Below, in pieces: positions 32,961 through 47,900 of a stretch of 64,000 nt of DNA. Positions within the stretch are counted from its first letter, which is position 1. The number at the start of each line of letters is the position of its first letter. A program made the position numbers and the translations under genes. This stretch comes from Plazaster borealis (lineage: Eukaryota > Echinodermata > Asteroidea > Forcipulatida > Labidiasteridae): positions 11,053,501 through 11,117,500 of the forward strand of contig CM037473.1 in assembly GCA_021014325.1 (NCBI GenBank), read 5' to 3'. The notes under the pieces are model-generated. The model was not told the DNA's origin and did no database searches. It saw only the letters and a program-made list of their open reading frames with translations.

Positions 32961-35900
32961 TTAAAGTTTGCATAGGCAAAATAGTGTTGGAATAAAAATG
33001 GCCAGTGCTATGAGAATTGGGTATAAGAAACTGCTCTCATCAGCTGCATAAGGATCTGGCGTCTTGGGACCAGACGTGATGTGTCGCTTTGGCTTCTGAC
33101 TGGACAGGTCCGACTCCTCATCATCAGTGTCTTCGGTTTCCTCCTCGTCAAGGTCAGCACCCGGCAGGGGTGGTAATTTGGGAACATCTGCAATTCCACA
33201 CAGGAGGAAAGTGGTTTTAGAATACCTCTTTGTCAGATAACCTGTCTTACATTTTGTCTATTTTTGAACACAGACATTGCTATCTACTCGGAACTGCTTC
33301 TTCTCACAAAAGGTGGTCATTTGGTGTGGCATGGTGTGTCCCCCCATATTGCGTCTTCATTTTGTTCTAGGAATCTCAGGAATTATTTAGAGGATTTTCG
33401 GGGGGAGGGGGGATGGGGAAAATACTGTAAGGGGAAGAGTGAATTCAAGTATAGGAACATGGATGGACTCCCTCTGCCACACATTGGTATGGTACAATGA
33501 ATACACATGGTCGTTACCCACAAGCCAATTTCTTATTTAAAATTTACAAAATTCAAAGCTTTTAATCTTACTATACTGTACTTATAGTGTTTGGCCAGTA
33601 GGGTGCCTGAGTGTCCTTTTGGGTCCCGTTTATACCCTGGAAACTCTGTTTTATTGTTTATTTAAATAAATAAATGCAAGTGAAAACACTACGAGTCCAT
33701 TACAAATTACAGAACAATTTGTTTACTCAGTTACTTGCATTGGACAATAATGAACACATTACGTGTGCTTTTCAAAAAACAACGTATCTTTGCGTTACAA
33801 GGTTGGCCCCAAAGCCTTCGAGCAGAACTGAGCAACCGCCAACCGATGTTCTTCAGTCCGCTGCAATTAGCAGGAGTCATGTACATGTATGAACATGACA
33901 CATGTATTACAGTATGCGGTAAAATGAGTGATTTGCGGTAATTTCACAGGAAGCCCCGGTGAGTATTACCAGCCATCCATGTCACTGATGCTTCAATTCC
34001 TTAATGCACTGGAGGGTTCACTGAGTAGTGTGCACTTAGAGTTTGAGTCTCATTACAGGTTATTACAATAGACCTTATGCACATGATGTCATAACAGTGG
34101 GGCGCCCTCGCCTAGAGGTCAAAAGGAGGTTGTTCATTGGCCAATCCTGTGTGCGCGCGTACAAATCTGTGCGTTTCGATTGTTTCGTCATCGTTTTACC
34201 TCTAAGATGGCGGCTGGATGACGTCAATGCATAAGGTCTATTATCTTGGAATTTTGAATTTGAAAAGTTATGCAATTCACAGGAAAACAAAATCCAAATT
34301 ACACCTGTAATTAATTAGGGATTCAGCCCTCACACTTTATGGACTTGAAATGACAGGTTCCCCACCCCCCCCCCCCCAAAATAAAACCCCCAAAATCAAA
34401 CCATCAGCCTAGAATTTGGGACAAAAACTAACGGCTGAGTTTGCTTCTGTTTGGAAAGCCAAACAAAAATAAAATGCTCATTGATTTCGGAATAAGTCAC
34501 CAGAAGAAAAGAAAAAATCAAATTTTTCCCAAGTGCGTGTCTGAGTTCAAATCAACTTACCATCCAGAGTTCCCTTGTAGATAACAATGGCGTTGATTTT
34601 AGGGTTATCGTAGTCGCCCTGCAAACAGAAAGACACTTATTTAAAAATCATGCACAAGAAAATATGATGGATTATCTACAAACCGACAGACAATCATTTT
34701 AAATCCATGCACGAGAAAAATCAATGAATATGACTGGCGCTGTATGAATGATTTGAGGCTTTTTATGGTAGAGGATCCATATGGATTTGAAGTTTCTGGT
34801 ACAGTGTACTCAGTAATCTCACAATAGATGAATATGCAAAAAATTGTTAATGGCCTGACGTTTCGACCCTTGCAGAGGTCTTTCTCGAAGATAGATGAAT
34901 ATGACTCCACACATGTTTACAGAAGAGCCGCAAAGCCTGTTTAGCCAGCACATCTGGCATGCCGAAAGTGTACAATGGCAGAAAAACATCAACATTTTAC
35001 TAGTTGTGTGATTTCTATCCATTGTCTTGTTTTGGTTCTAGTATTTATTTTAAACATCGTCACTCTTTTCACAAAGTGACAAATCCGTCCAAATCAAATG
35101 TGAGCAGTTAAACTTGTCTAGCACGTTTCAGGACCTGCATGTAAAACGCAACTTGTTTGCACAATTAAGTTAATTTTTACATGTAATTAGGATGACTGAC
35201 AAATCAATGGATTTGCAGTTTTGTGTTTACACAATATGATGAATCCTGATTCGCCATTTTATTTATAGCAAGATTTTTACATAGCGCTGGCAGGGTGTCA
35301 TACATGTGGTTTGTCATTACATGTGGTTTGATTTTTGTATGTAAGTTGTATGCATTTTTAAGTAATTTAGCATTTTCACAAATAGACCAATCCCTATGCA
35401 TTGTCTCGTACACAACAACTCTGTCTTGGTTTTTTTGCTTTCACAAAGTGATGAATAAGTTTAAGGAATTGCAAGCAGGCCTGATGCTTCGTATAGAAAG
35501 GGCGAGGGCACCAAGAAGACGTTTTCTTCTGTTGGATGAATAAGTTAAGGAATTGCAAGCAGGCTTCATTTTTGAAAGTGCAAGAGCATCAAGACGTTTT
35601 CTTCTGTTGGAACATTTCAAGGGGCACCCAGGCCATTATGACCAGGGGCAAAATTGTTTCCGTTGCGTCCGTGAAGTATCTGACCTGTGCATGTATGAAT
35701 GAGGTTACTCATTAAAACAGGAAGAAGTCAGCAAAACTGGGTCAACAAATACGGAAAACGCTTTCTAATAATAAACTAATAACACCTAATTTAGATCTCA
35801 TCATTAGCCAGGGGAAACGCTGAGGTCATGTACATGGGGTGTGTACTTTGTGTTGTTAATTACATTACACCTAAAATACGTGCGTACAGAATACGTGTGT

Positions 35901-38900
35901 ATAGAATACTTTGAAACGGTTTCGAATAGTGCAAACTGCGCACAGGTGCACAAAGTTGTGCAGGTGGAAATGTCACGCATCACAGTGATGTGTGATAAGC
36001 GCGTCCGCACCCCCAATTAACACACCTGAGAGAGGGCGGGGGGGGGGGGGGGTGGAAGTGTGCTTTGAGGCAATCTGGCACATGTTTACGGCACCACCTG
36101 TTCATGTACATATCTATATGCATGTAAAATTACATAAACACGTTCTGAGCAAGTTATAATAACAAGGTTGTGAGAGTGGTCGCTCAGTGAAAGAGTGAGA
36201 TGCTGTGATGTGAGTGTGAAGCGTACACAAAAGGCCTGTACATGTATTTTTACAATGTTATGTACATGTAGCCTACTGTATGGGTAGCGCCGATACTAGG
36301 GTTTAACATTTTAGGGGAGCACAAGGGGGTGCATTATTTTTTTCGAGGTGGCACTTCTAGCAAAATAAAACTGTAGTTTCCATTTGCATTTCTCTTAAAC
36401 AAGCACCTTTTCAGCGCTCCTGTTACGCCATTTAATATTTTGTTATGAGAAATCTGACGTGAGTTTAATTCCAAGGTGCTGCGGTGCATTCAGCAGCCAC
36501 TGCCAGAAACACAGGGGCAAACTTCTTATCTCAGAGATAAGTGTAACTGGGTTCTTTTATGTGAATTACACAACACACTGGACCTACCAATTTACGCCCC
36601 ATCCGAAGGACATTTGTGTCTTTTTATGAAGAAGCCAACAATGATTGATATAATAAACTGCTAAAAAAGAAAAGCTGTTGGTTTAAATTCAGTTTTAAAA
36701 TCATTGCCCCCTAGTCTATACCAAGTAGATCTGTGGAAGTGCACATTGTCTAACTTAGTTTGCCCATACAGGGCACGAGTTTGGGGTGAAAATCCACGAG
36801 ACGGTAGGGCTTGAAGCTCAAAAAGTCCACTGGACCAGACTTTATTTTTACAAGACCAGAATTGAAATGAAAAACATTTGATACAAAGTGAGTTTAACAT
36901 TAACTTCTTTAATTTAAACAAGCACTCAGTAAGAGAAGATTTATCTCACAATTATGGGTATTTTTCAATACTCAAAAGATTTATCAGACTGAAAGTCAAC
37001 ACTTGGACCAAAAACACAAGACTGCCAGACTTGTCATGCGGTCCAGTTTAAATTTCGAGCCCTGCCATATGCACACTACATTACGTGTACACATAATTAC
37101 AGTACCTGGTACCATGGAGGTAGAATCCTGGTACATAGTGAAACAGTCATTGATCCCTCTATGATTTAGCACAAAGCACCCACAATACCCACAGCCCCCT
37201 TTATTTTTAATGAATGTTTATTCAGTCAAAATATCACCATGCCCTGCCAGGAAATAATACAATTTCAAGGCATGTGTACTGAGTAAATGTTGAATGCAGT
37301 CATGCGTTTTATACTGTTTTCTGATCAGCATGCTTGATTGGTTGGGAGAGTGAGGGCAGTGGGGTGGGCGCTGAAATGTAGAGAAGGCACCAGTACACCG
37401 TCCGTTGACAAGTTGAGATGAAAAGGATCAAGGACCCTTGATAAGGCTATACAAACAATGTTTTGTTGTCCATAGAGGGTTCTCAAAAGGTAGGGTCGGT
37501 CGGTCGATTTATTTTTTATTTTATTTTTTAAATATGGATATTGTATATGGGAATTATATAAACTCTTTGGTATTGAAAAATTAAGTCCAAACACAACACA
37601 CAACACTTTCACTGAATTGAACTCTTTTACTAAATGTCTTTGAATAGCATTTTAATACTAAAAACTGTTCAACTAACAAGATTTTATGTTGTTGACGTTT
37701 GAGATGAATGCTTCACAGGAGCTACCAGCTAGCTGATAGCATTTTAATACTAAAAACTGTTCAACTAACAAGATTTTATGTTGTTGACGTTTGAGATGAA
37801 TGCTTCACAGGAGCTACCAGCTAGCTGATGAGTGCATCACTTCAGCAGTACTGAAATTTCACCAGAATAAAAAGTCAGGAATATACCGTGGTTTGGTTAA
37901 CTGCATATATAGGGCCTATAGTTTCTTCCTGTTTCAACATTTTTTGACGATTTTTTCTTGAAAAATTGAATGAAAAGTTTGAAAAAATAAATTGGTAAAT
38001 TGGTGAAATAATTGGTGTAACGCAAATGACAGTCGGTCGGACGAGGACAAACAAACACTCTTTTGAGCGGCGCTCCTAAGGAGGAGCCTATCGCCATCAC
38101 AGGGCTCACCCATAATAGCCCGGCAGAGTACACCCCACTTCTAAACATGCCCTGTGGGCTACTAAAAAACTAAATGCAACCTACTTGTTTAAAATGCTCA
38201 TATATTAAATTCCTTTTCAGATGTGAATAATGTAAATTTGAAAAAATGTTTAAATTTATTTTTGGGTGTGTGAACGGACAATGTAACCTCATTTGACCGT
38301 TAAACTGGTTGTGATCCCTACCAATAATACATTGTTACTTTGTACATCAGACAGAAACATTGATGACAATACAAGGTTTCAAATCTGGGCAACTAAAACT
38401 TCCTGGGGGCAAGTAAAACGCACAGTTTACTAGCCCGGTGGGCTACTTCACAAAAAAGCTTTAGCGCAAGTCCTGTGTCAAGTAGTTATTATTAAGTACA
38501 CGTGTATAGTTATGATCGAGAGCCGAAATCTCTCTGGTTCATTCATCATCAAGTGGAAGCAGGGCTCAAAATAAACACTGGACTGCAGACCCAAGGCTAG
38601 TGAATTTAGCATCGGGCCAGTAAACTCGTTACTGGACAAGCCCCATGGTCTTGTGTTTTTCAATTGAACAATAAGAGGCTACCTCATTTTGTAATATCTT
38701 TGTGAACAAAATTTGACTATGACTCTGATTAATATCTTTCTAATCTCTTGAGTATCGAAGTACATCTTACGCATTAGACAAGTTAGATATATCTTCTAAT
38801 TAGTGCTTGTTCAACTCCATTTGATTCTGGTCTTGTAAATTCTGGTCTGGTAAAAAATTTCAGCTGTAAGCCCTACAGTCTTGTGGATTTTCCCCACAAA

Positions 38901-41900
38901 TTCGAGCACTGATAACTGGTATTCTGCTCATTTCTGCTAAGCAGGAAATTTTTAAGCAATATTTTCTGCTTAAGCAGCTCTATGAAATTGGGTCCTGTTT
39001 TTAGTTGAAAAAGCACTAAGAGAAAATTTATTTCATTTGTTTTAAGGGTAATGTAGGTACAGAATTGAAAGATACTTGTCAGACTCAAAGTCTGAAAAAA
39101 ACACAAGACCACCGGACTTGTCCAGTCCTGAGTTTACTGGCCCAACGTTAAAATCACTGGCCTCGCGCCTACGGTCCAGTGTTAATTTTGAGCCCTGCTA
39201 GCTAAAGAAGGTGGCACACGTAAATGTCAATACGCGTTTTCATGAGCTTATTAATGCTGAACTAGAGAAGTATGAGGTACATAGTATTTATGGTTTATTT
39301 TGGAACGGACAGCTTTCCTCGATATTGGAAGTTGACAAACAAGTTCCAGAGGAGAAACCCCTACATGTACCTCAGGGAGCTAATATCTACTCTCCACCCT
39401 CAAACCATGTTATATTTATATACTACACAAATTGTACATTGTATACTGGTACACTGTACTCAAACAAAAATTGATCGACTTGGTTGACTGACAACAGACA
39501 AGGAGGGGTTTATTTCTCATTTCTCTTATTTCTCAAAACAAATCTTGAACTTCCGTGTGGTCACAGCAAAGTCTTTTGATTTCACTATCAGCAATACTCT
39601 AGACAACAAAACTGTCTCATTAGGCCTACGACTGGGCATACACTGTACAGTGTGTACATAATTTCTGTTGAAAAATTCTTACTGGCACCAGCTGAATATA
39701 ATTTGTCTTTCAACAATAAAAATTTATTGATCCTTTTTAACTGCAATATCTGACAACAGATTTAACTGAAGAAAGATTTTTTTTCCAGGGCGTAATGTAA
39801 CAATGCACGTGTAATGACTACTCACTGATGCATTATTTTAAAACTTAATGGAAACCATGTGCACACACATTGTACTTTGTAGTACACTCTCTCGTAAAAA
39901 CGTTATCATAGTTATCATTCAAGGTTCTCCCCAGGTTTTTTCAAAACTGTGCGGCATTCTGGGCCAAAATTTTGGGATGATTGGCTGAAGCGCGCTGAAT
40001 TGAAACAAGGTCCTCGGAATGTTTTCTACTTGGTGTTTTTCTTGGTTTTCAAAGCCCTTCTGTGCAATTTGGAGCATTCTATATGGTTTTCTTTTCATGT
40101 TTTTTGTGAAACTACCGTTTAAAAAAAATAAAAATAAAAATAAATATATATTATTATTATTTTTGTTTTCGGCCAAATTTGAGCATATTATCGGCCCGAT
40201 ATGCTAGCTTGTGCATGGGGAGAACCCTGACATTTATGTACAGGCCTGGAATTTCATCATTGAGAGGGCAAGGCCATTTTCATTTTGCAAAGGGCACTTC
40301 CATTGGAAAATCTTAAAGTCTATGGGAAACTTTTGAAGGGGCACCAAGGCCAAGACCAAGACCAGGGCAACAGAGGCCACGGACTCCAAGGCCTCCATGT
40401 ACGTATGTAATTCCAGGCCTGTTTATGCACAATTACAGTGTACAGACGTATGCGCATACGCACACGTACGATACATGTGCATTACACAGGACTGATACAT
40501 GTACGTGTACATGTACAATGTACTACAGGTATGTTCTTGTAAGGGCAGGGAAATTAATCCTTAGTAAACAGCATCTTTATAATGAGAGAAATGCAAATTT
40601 TAATTTGGAGCTTTTCAAGGGGCACCAAGGCAATGACCTGGAGCATGGAGGCAATTGAGTTCATTGCTTCTATGAAACATCCATGTACATTTGTAGATGT
40701 AGCTTCTCATTGGTAAAATGGACTTTTCTGATGAAAATATTGATTTACAACTATGTGAATACAGGAAATCATTGTTCCACTTTGATCTTCCATAAATCCT
40801 TATCTCTTTGGTCCAGCAATTAAGGATGAAATTAATGAGTATCTTCAGATGAACAATACATTACACCTCCCACTGTTTATACTATAAACAAACACCATCT
40901 GTTCCAGCAGCGCTACACTAGGCCTAATGCTTTGTTAACAGTCTGACTGCACATGATACTCCAACCAAAGCATCGTTTAAAATTTCATTTTGACATTTTG
41001 AATGAATAATATACAGTTATTGGTGTGTCGTTGACGGAGCGGTCAAGCGCACTGGACTCAAGCTCTGGTGTTTCTGACCATCAGCAGAGAGTTGGTTTGA
41101 AACCTGGTCTTGACACTTGTGTCCTTCAGCAGTAACCATTATTGCTTTGTCCTTTTTGATGGGATGTAAAGCCTTAGGTCATGTGTGTTGTGTAATGTAC
41201 GTAAAAGAACCCAGATCGGTAAGAGCTTTTTTCCCAGCGTGTTTCTGGCAGTGGCTGCTGAGTGCGCCGCAGCACCTTGTAAACCATTATAAGGTGCTAC
41301 AAAATTGGTTTCATAAATCAAAACATAGTTCTGCTTATCCTGTTGAAAAACAAATAATGAGCGCTTTTATACCCCCCTATAGCAGCACTATAAAAAAACC
41401 AATTATTATTATTAATAATGTATAGCTTTTTACTAATTATAGAGCAGCATTTTGCAATATGATGTGACAACACCCTTTATAGACAAAGAACAGAACTGGT
41501 AATTATCAGAGATTTTTTGTTTACATTTCACTAGTTTCAATCTGAACGCTCACTGATTACATGTCATGCAAGTGTGCACAAACCGAGTTCAGAGAATTGT
41601 TTCCATTGAAGTACACTGCCAAAGTCAAGGAAATAACATTTGCAGACCTGATAAATCATTCAGATCACAATCAAAATAACCTTGATATGAACCGTGTGAT
41701 CAGGCACAGAATCCCTGACAATACAAATAAATCTTGTTTTTCGTTGTTTTTAAAGGCATCGTACACGTTTGGTAATTGTCAAAGACCAGGTGTTCTCATT
41801 TGGTGTATCCCAACATTATATGCATAAAATAACAAGCCTGTGAAAATTTGGGCTCAATTGGTCGTCGAAGTTGCAACAAAATGATGAAAGAAAAAACACC

Positions 41901-44900
41901 CTTGTTGTACAAATTTGTGTGCTTTCAGATAGGAATAAAAACTTCCTACAAGAAGTTTTTATTATTTTAGTGAGAAATTACCTCTTTCTCAAAAACTACA
42001 TTACTTCAGAGGGAGTCGTTTCTCACAATGTTTTATACTATCAACAGCTCTCCGTTGCTTGTTACCAAGTAAGTTTTTATGCTAATATATATACTTTGAG
42101 TAATTACCAAACGTGTACGATGCCTTTAACTACATTGTACACAAGACCACTCAGTCACTCACAGTAATTAGATGACATTTTTACAGGTTACAAGGTTTTA
42201 GCCAGGATTTGGTAAAAGGGTGTCCAAATTTGCTGGAAATTTAAAAACTGGGTGTCCAAATTGTTCACTTACAATACATCTACATGTACATGTAAATGAC
42301 AGATAAAACAGGGTGTCTAAATTTAAAACAGGGTGTCCAAAAGACAGCCAGACACCCCTTTGGCTAACACTATGACAGGTTGGTTAAATAACGTACGTGT
42401 TTATTTATAACTAGAGGAATAAATTAATTTACCATTTAGTGCTGGGGTTTCCCAAATTTGTCCGTGCCCAGGGACGGGATTAATTTGTCAGAACTGGCCA
42501 AACAATTTGTTTTTTAGAATACCCTTGATACAATGAAACCCCGACTAAACAAAGGAAATCATACAACATTTCAGGTTCTCATAAATAAACCAAGATGCCA
42601 TCACCACGAACCGCAAAACCTTGGCCGTAAGCCACATTCAATTATCGGCAATGGTATACTGGAATCTCAGACACTCGGACTTACCTCCAATGAGCCAAAT
42701 ACAATGATAAACAAATTGTGGTAATCCTTGTTTGTACAACAAAGGACGAAGGTCTGGAATCAGGGATTGCACAATAACCCCCAGAAAAAGGGAGATTTTG
42801 AGCATCAATTCCAGTACCCTTTTCCCCTCTTTGTCCGGAGAAAACGAATATTGCACAATAAGTGAATGCACTGTGCACACTACACAATGGACTGTGTTAA
42901 CTTTCTGGTATTCCGAGTTTAAAAGCGGGTGTACACGTCATACTATTTTTGGCACAGAAAATGTTGGTGGGTATACATTGTATGTACATGATGCCTTCCG
43001 ATGTTAACTGGCTAACTTGAGCTGCAAAAAACAACAATGTGTGTGCATACGTACAATATGTACAATACTTTCCCCTTTACCAGCCTACATTAATGAACAA
43101 GCCCATTGTAGATTACGCCACAGATTACTTATAATCAGTAAAAACATTACATTCATTTACATTTTTAATGTGTACTACATACAAGTTACCTTCAGCTTCA
43201 GGTACTGTACATGTACTTAAGAATGTAAACACTGGCTGTATATTTGTCAAGAAATATTGTTGCTGCGCAAACACTGTGCACAGCCCTGAAGCTGTATCAG
43301 CCTGATGAATAATTCATCCCTGCCTACATGTACCATGCCTAATGGCTACCACACATGATAGATTCGTTGATCTGTATATTTCCAATACTGCAAAGTGTTG
43401 ATTTCATCACTGGCTTTGAATCGATGCATCTTCGCCGGAAATCTTAATTGAATTCTGTATCAAGTTCAAACGTAATTTCCTGGTTTCAGATAATTATGCA
43501 TTCCCAGTTATCACATACATGTACAGAACTGTACATTATGTTGTACATTTAATTAATACACGTACATAACATGCAAAGATGAATGATTTTAAAAGGCTTT
43601 ACCAAAAGATGATTACATTGGGCACTAATGTAGGGTAAACATGCAAAACTAATGCATCCACTGCACTATGCCTAATATTGAAAAGGTGTAAAATCTTACT
43701 AGTAAGACCCATTTCCATGCTTGTAGGATGCGCTGTAGATATACATGATTTATTTTAATTTATTTACTTACAAAATTTATTTCTTTGTTTTTCTTTTGTT
43801 TGTTTGTTTTATTTTTTATTTTATTTTTTAATATTTTTGACTTGCTGGCACACAATGAAAGGTTGTACAGTACAGAAAAAAGTGCACGCAAACAACTTAC
43901 GAAGGTTATTAAATTAATTGCAAAGGGTCAACTTATGTGTACCATAACAACCTGTATACATTGTACAGTGTAGTTGTGGCATATCAATCAAACAGATTCC
44001 TAGATTTGTTTTTCTGTTTGTTAAGCGACACCAACATTGCCACCATGTTTTTTATTTATTAATTAAATTGCAGTGTAGGTGTACTGTCTCTCCATTTTAC
44101 CAGATGCTACCATTTTATCTTGAGGTGAGTTTGCACTGTTGCCATGGTGATGAGTATTGTTGCATCAATGAGCAGCTACCAGGGTTCTGCCCACAGTGGT
44201 CGGTCATGACGGTGACGGAAAACCTGCCCAGCACTCAGGATTTCCCGACCAACACTGGCAGAATTTTTTGTTTCCGATCATACACATTTTTATAATTCAA
44301 ATTAAACTTGCAATTTTCTTTCAAAGGTTTTCAACGAAAACGTCACATAGTGCGCTTACCGGTAAAAAGAAATGGTATCCAAAACCATAAATGTTGGGGT
44401 ACTTCTTTGGTTTGAGTCTATTTTTATGATCTACCGTTTAACTGATCCATCTTGCAATGGTTTCCAGTTTGGCATAACATGATAAAAGTTTCACACATGT
44501 CACATACCCTATAATACAATGGAAAAATGAAATGAGAGACTGAAGACCATGCCATGCTGTACATTTTTTTTTCCATGGCGGTAAAGGCCTCCATTCAATT
44601 CAATGCACAGCGCCCACGTTTGTACACAAAGAAAATTACCTTGACCACACTAGGGAAAACTGTTTTTCCGCCACTTAAGAAATCCTGGGCAGAACCCTGA
44701 GTTAGTATTGATTTACATGCATTGGCAATTTCAAATTCGGGTTTATAAATCTTGGCTCTTGAAACCACCCAGCACTGATGATTTTGCTAAAGTCACTGCC
44801 ACTATAAAAAACATGCAATTAATAAAATGTAATCATAAGATGTACTCCGTGCTCCATCATCCACTCTCTTGGGCTTGTCAATTTGAAAGCTACTCAGCCA

Positions 44901-47900
44901 TGACAACTGGCCACAGTACCATTATATTAACCAAGACGACCCCAGGGAATCTTGCTACATATATTACTAAAAACCAGGCCAGTCATCCCGCTGGGACACC
45001 AATCATTGTATGTCTCTCTACAAGGTTCTTTGTATACGTATGGACACACCTGATCACGCCAACTCGATAGATACTTGACAGTACTTGTATTGGCTGTGAC
45101 AGATTGCAGAATATCAAATCAGACTTGAGCCTAATTTGAAATGATTGTGTTTCGCATAGGATGAATCAAATTATTTGAAATGTTCTCTGCTAGAAAGAGA
45201 TCATTAGGTTGAATTGCCCTTCAATTTATATTTTATATTGAAATTAGTACTGAATTTCTCTGAGTCTTTCGGAAGGCTTGGCAAAGTGTAGTCGGGGTTC
45301 GAATTTGTGGGAAAAATCCACAAGACTTTAGGGCTTGTAGCTCACAATGTTTACTGGACCAGAACTGTTTTTATAAGACCAGAATCAAAATGAGGAACTT
45401 CCGGAGACAGTTTATGCATTTCACTGTTTTTAATTTATCTCACTGGTCTTTATGGGTATTAAGATACTTCATTACTCAACAAAATTGAAAGTATCATTCT
45501 CAGGTCAACATTGAAACAGAATTTGTTTCCTCTCAAAATATTACACAGTGAGATATTATTATTTAATAGTATAAAACATGACCTCTTGACTTGTTCGGTC
45601 GTGAGTTTACTGGGCTAGTGCTAAAATCACTTGCCTTGGGCCTGCAGTCCAGTGTAAAATTCAAGCACTGATAGTGGACATCATGATGGTCACAAAGGCT
45701 GTAAAATTCACAGGACGTGTGACTGCTTTTCCTTAAATACATAGCATGTGTGTATCAAATTAACATACACTTTCTGTCACCAAGTAACAGGGTTTTATTT
45801 AACAGTTTAAATTCACCAGGTTTATGGCTAAGTGTGTGTTCTTAATTTGTTTGCTACACCAACAGAGCTGTTAGCATTTAAATACAGTGTGTTACTCTGT
45901 CAGGGTTATGCAGGACGCTGAAGCTACATGGTGCATACATTGTAGTGCAACCACATGTGGTCCACGAAGTGTGACTGATGACGTAATACAATTCCGTCTA
46001 ACTAATTACTTCTATCACTATCAGGTCTGACACTCATTCAGAAGATGTGCATACTTTTTGTATTTATTTGTGTCAAGACTGTTTGTGACATGATGCAGTT
46101 AGTATCATAAATATTATTTGATAATATTATTATCAGCTAATTAAACAAACCTGCAACCTAATTTGTACTGATTTATCTCTTTGTCATCGTTTTAGTTCTA
46201 AAATGGCAGCGGGATGACATCAATGCATTAAGTCTAATTTCTGTAACCACCTTGAAATATTATAGGAGTTACACATACATACACAGTGTATAAAATAAGA
46301 TGAAAGGAAACAAACAAACAAAATGAGAGGAAACTGAACAACAACCATAAACAAACAACAAAAACAAAATGAAAGAAAAATTATAATGACAGGCCTGACC
46401 AAAACTGAAAGAGAAACAGGGCCCAATTTCATGGCGGTGCTTATGGAATTCTGTGCTTACAACTCAGCAATAGAACGTATCCATGCAAAACAAGGCACCA
46501 TAAGTGTACAACAGCGCCATGATTTTTTGCCCTGATCAGTAATGAAAATGCTAGCCACTTTGTTCAGTTTTCAAAGCTCAATGTAGGAGTGAGGGAGTAA
46601 CCCCAGGAATTACACAAATGCGGTAAGGTTCCACTAGTCACTGGCACCCCAGTAAGCCAAAATGTTTGATTGACAGGGGAGGGAAGTTGGAAACCACAAA
46701 ACCTAGCACAGGCTGTCAGTGTCAGCAAGACATCTGCTATACACAAAAAAAATGGCTCCACTTATCAGAGGGTTCAGATCTGGTAGGTCTGTATGTCTGT
46801 ACAATTTTGTGCACAAAGTGTAAGAGTGAAAAAAATGATCAGCCCTCAAAAAGCCCCAAAACACTACACACTTCTAGGACCTGGGCTCGATTTCACAAAG
46901 AGTTAAGATTGATCGTAACTGCAAATCCATCGCAGTTGCTTAGCAAAGAGTGATGTCACAATACAAATCACTATGGTAATACTGATAACTCATCTTAAGA
47001 TGAATCATAGTGCTTTGTGAAATCGACCCCTGACCCCCCTCTTAGATGTGGAATGGTCCAGTCTAGGATATCCAGGACTTTGACTTCACCAGGGCATTGC
47101 ACTTTGGAGAAAACAGTGAAATAAATACACCATGCCATGACTTAGTAATTACCAGCCCTCACTTAATAACCCCCTAAGCATTTCTACTAGAAAGCTTCCT
47201 CAACCCATCATACTCCAACAGTTTACTTATTGGAACAGTACACAACCCATCATACTCCAGCAGGTCCTGTGCTTCTGGACTGTGATTTAGTGGGTACTTT
47301 TCACAGTACTAGACCATCCAAATTTCAACAAAACCATCTGTTTGATTTTGGCAGGCCTGGGGTGGTTAGGGTTTTAAGGGAATGGTATGTAACTGTTAGT
47401 GGTTACATGTACATACGTACAGGTTAAGGTGAAACTCATACGCACCTTGACAAATTCCATTAATAGCTCTCCATCAAAGGTAGACGCTTCCTTTTGCAGC
47501 TTCAGCTTGCCTTTGGTGATTGTGAATGGAATAAGTTCATCATGACCCGTACCCCTACCAGCGATATCGTAGATGTCTAACCCCGAGACAACAGTGTGTA
47601 GATCGTTGAGAACAACATCAAAAACCTGTCACAAGAAATTAAATAAATGTGCACGCTTCAGAGTCTAACCACTGTGTACAACAAGCATGGTAAAACTAAA
47701 AGATGATGTAGTTAAATCATGGAGGAATGGTTGAATCTTGTTTGAGACCAAATGTAAAGCAGCGAACTGACAAAATTTGCTAACGTTTATGTTTACGTTG
47801 GTCGACTCGGCAGGATGAATAAGTTTGGACGGCATACGGTCAAGGGTGATTGATTGGCACCCTAGAGCAGAGCACTTACCGGTGCTTGTAAGGCTAGCAA

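Larger units (their letters stand above)
34619..47445 (-). other. Malectin intron 2 (12.8 kb), repeat-rich
   Basis: No exon is recognised between the two malectin exons. It holds members of M1, M2 (halves at 38930-38994 and 46418), M4, M5, M8, M9, M10, two SINEs and a 92-bp perfect duplication. TACATG/CATGTA hexamers are conspicuously frequent at 36100-36260, 40480-40520 and 43200-43560. Confidence 0.7.

Noticed and set aside
34075..34290. Arg-rich frames at 34043-34290
   Set aside because: They fall in an M4 MITE and are not preserved as a frame in the other copy (57019).
41871..42167. Conserved peptide frame recurring at 20094, 27357, 52346, 58673
   Set aside because: Each lies inside an M1 MITE. 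The repeated peptide reflects repeated DNA, with no transposase motif.
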